This document shows, one piece after another, positions 62,595-64,000 of a DNA stretch of 64,000 nt. Position 1 is the stretch's first letter. Every line of letters starts with the position of its first letter. This DNA comes from an uncultured Ramlibacter sp. (lineage in GTDB: Bacteria; Pseudomonadota; Gammaproteobacteria; Burkholderiales; Burkholderiaceae_C). The position numbers and the translations under genes are program-made. The stretch lies in NCBI RefSeq assembly GCF_936925435.1, contig NZ_CAKZHQ010000049.1, positions 1 through 64,000 on the forward strand, written 5' to 3'. The notes beneath the pieces were generated by a model that was given only the letters and a program-made list of their open reading frames with translations, had not been told where the DNA came from and searched no databases.

Positions 62595-62652
62595 GTGCTA
62601 TATGTTTTGTAGCTGCTCAGGCTTGCTGCAAGCGGTCTGCAGCCCAAATGAC
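62595..62652. repeat. Comamonadaceae-type intergenic repeat, inverted, overlapping a gene end
   Basis: On the minus strand AAATGGGCTGCAGACCGC-like sequence (ATTTGGGCTGCAGACCGC) leads into GAGCAGCTACAAAACATATA, the form of the dispersed repeat. It contains the stop codon and last residues of the FMN reductase gene. Confidence 0.5.
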
Positions 62653-63198
62653 TTGGTCAATCACGGCTTGAACATGGGCCTTGGCGGCGTCGCTGGCCAG
62701 CTCGCCCTCGGGTGTGAAGGCATCGCCTGCGCGGCCCAGGGCGTGGTTGGTCGGCGCCACCCAGAAATGCAGGTTCAGCAGCAGGGGCGCCAGGTGGCTT
62801 TGCGAGCGCAGGCCGCCCAGACCACCGGGCGAGGCGCTGAGCACACCGGCCACCTTACCGCGTGTGGCGCGAAAGCCGTCCGACCAGAGCGGGTCGCCCT
62901 GGATGGGGCTGGAGATCCAGTCCAGCGTGTTCTTCAGCAGGGCAGGGTAGCTGGCGTTGTATTCGGGCGTGCAGATGATCCAGGCCGGGTGGGCGTGGCC
63001 CAGCTCCTTGAGGCGAACCACGTCGGCCGGCGTGCCGCGCGCTTCCAGGTCGGCGTTGTACATGGGGATGTCGAAGTCGCCCAGTTCGATGTGGGTGGCC
63101 TCGGCGCCGCTGGAGCGGACCATGGCGGCCGTGAGCTTGGCCAGACGGCGGTTGTAGGAGTTCTGGCGGGTGCTGCCGGCAAAGACGAGGACTTTCAT
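62617..63198 (-). CDS. NADPH-dependent FMN reductase
   Basis: About 193 aa, flavodoxin-like. [18 protein letters not shown] (FMN phosphate loop), [19 protein letters not shown], and [13 protein letters not shown] are typical of the ArsH/ChrR/YieF group of quinone or chromate reductases. Its last residues (RLQQA) are encoded inside a dispersed repeat. Start at MKVLVFAGS. Confidence 0.88.
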   Translation of the reverse strand: MKVLVFAGSTRQNSYNRRLAKLTAAMVRSSGAEATHIELGDFDIPMYNADLEARGTPADVVRLKELGHAHPAWIICTPEYNASYPALLKNTLDWISSPIQGDPLWSDGFRATRGKVAGVLSASPGGLGGLRSQSHLAPLLLNLHFWVAPTNHALGRAGDAFTPEGELASDAAKAHVQAVIDQVIWAADRLQQA

Positions 63199-63310
63199 GC
63201 CCTGGATTGCAACACAGGGCCGCACAGCTTTTCTGCACAAAGAAGAGGCAGCCGGTAAAATCGCGGCTTCTCCCGGGCCAGCGGCCCTCGGCGCCCAGCG
63301 CCCACCCCCA

Positions 63311-64000
63311 ATGCTTTACCCTGAAGAATTCGACGTGATCGTGGTCGGCGGCGGCCATGCGGGCACAGAAGCGGCCCTGGCTTCGGCACGCATGGGCTGC
63401 AAGACCCTGCTGCTGACCCACAACATCGAGACCCTGGGTCAGATGAGCTGCAACCCCTCGATCGGCGGCATCGGCAAGGGCCACCTGGTCAAGGAGGTCG
63501 ATGCGATGGGCGGCGCCATGGCGATCGCCACCGACGAGGGCGGCATCCAGTTCCGCATCCTCAACTCCAGCAAAGGCCCGGCCGTGCGCGCCACCCGGGC
63601 CCAGGCCGACCGCATCCTCTACAAGGCCGCCATCCGCCGGCGTCTGGAAAACCAGCCCAACCTCACCTTGTTCCAGCAAGCTGTCGACGACCTGATGGTG
63701 GAGGGCGACCGTGTGGTGGGGGCTGTGACGCAAGTTGGCATTCGCTTTCGCTCCCGTGCCGTGGTGTTGACGGCCGGCACCTTCCTGGACGGCAAAATCC
63801 ATGTCGGGCTGAACAACTACGCCGCCGGCCGCGCCGGTGATCCACCCGCCATCTCGCTGTCGGCCCGGCTGAAAGAGTTGAAGCTGCCGCAGGCCCGCCT
63901 GAAGACCGGCACGCCGCCGCGCCTGGACGGCCGGACCATCGATTTCTCCAAGTGCGAAGAGCAGCCGGGTGACCTCGATCCTGTCCCCGTGTTCAGCTTC
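63311..64000 (+). CDS. mnmG: tRNA uridine-5-carboxymethylaminomethyl modification enzyme MnmG (5' part)
   Basis: First 230 codons of an enzyme normally about 630-650 aa; it runs off the window. FAD-binding loop [12 protein letters not shown] (11-22), then [23 protein letters not shown] and [12 protein letters not shown] are diagnostic. With MnmE it modifies wobble uridines in tRNA. In many bacteria mnmG lies near the replication origin. Confidence 0.96.
   Translation, partial: MLYPEEFDVIVVGGGHAGTEAALASARMGCKTLLLTHNIETLGQMSCNPSIGGIGKGHLVKEVDAMGGAMAIATDEGGIQFRILNSSKGPAVRATRAQADRILYKAAIRRRLENQPNLTLFQQAVDDLMVEGDRVVGAVTQVGIRFRSRAVVLTAGTFLDGKIHVGLNNYAAGRAGDPPAISLSARLKELKLPQARLKTGTPPRLDGRTIDFSKCEEQPGDLDPVPVFSF

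Overview
The window is high-GC DNA whose housekeeping genes (minCDE, queC, mnmG, tandem cyanophycin synthetases, a phasin, Liv-type ABC transporter, DUF4148 and DUF1328 proteins) suggest a betaproteobacterium of the order Burkholderiales, probably Comamonadaceae. Short dispersed intergenic repeats of a kind I associate with that family support this. No rRNA, tRNA or CRISPR array was recognised.

Layout. (1) 1-20.65 kb is an accessory island. It opens with a complete IS1182-type insertion sequence (1-1570, matching terminal inverted repeats). Next comes a minus-strand set of little-known genes around a metallophosphoesterase, then a small helix-turn-helix regulator preceded by a frameshifted paralogue that carries the same operator-like palindrome. 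The core is a Tn7-like transposition module, tnsA-tnsB-tnsC-tniQ (7.0-12.6 kb, plus strand). It converges on a tightly coupled five-gene operon (20.6-13.15 kb, minus strand) encoding Vsr endonuclease, Dcm-type cytosine methyltransferase, a MutL/MORC-like GHKL ATPase, a Z1 helicase-like protein and a DUF4420 PD-(D/E)XK protein. This looks like a MORC/Z1 restriction or defence system carried as transposon cargo. I could not fix the transposon ends.

(2) 20.7-34 kb resumes the chromosomal backbone: a DnaQ-like exonuclease, a cyanophycin locus (DUF1854 protein and ABC transporter, divergent from cphA' and cphA), a PhoD-like phosphatase, a chemoreceptor and an MFS transporter. (3) 34.05-34.29 kb is a non-coding segment with two perfect DnaA boxes, a (CTA)4 DnaA-trio-like repeat and an A-rich stretch, which is the layout of a bacterial replication-origin unwinding region, although dnaA is not in the window.

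(4) 34.3-53.7 kb holds mixed genes: PPC/DUF296, VOC, queC, a second chemoreceptor, minCDE, a phasin, a lipid/membrane cluster (UPF0104-like flippase-type protein, ClsB, EEP phosphatase), flavoproteins, small secreted proteins, a Spy-like chaperone, an OYE-family reductase, GST, transglutaminase and a class II aldolase. (5) 53.7-61.9 kb has a Crp/Fnr regulator, an AraC regulator and a divergent livKHMGF plus aldehyde dehydrogenase operon, probably for uptake and oxidation of an aromatic or carboxylic substrate. (6) The window ends with a YkgJ-like protein, an FMN reductase and the 5' part of mnmG. Start codons were chosen by homology and Shine-Dalgarno inspection and several are uncertain.
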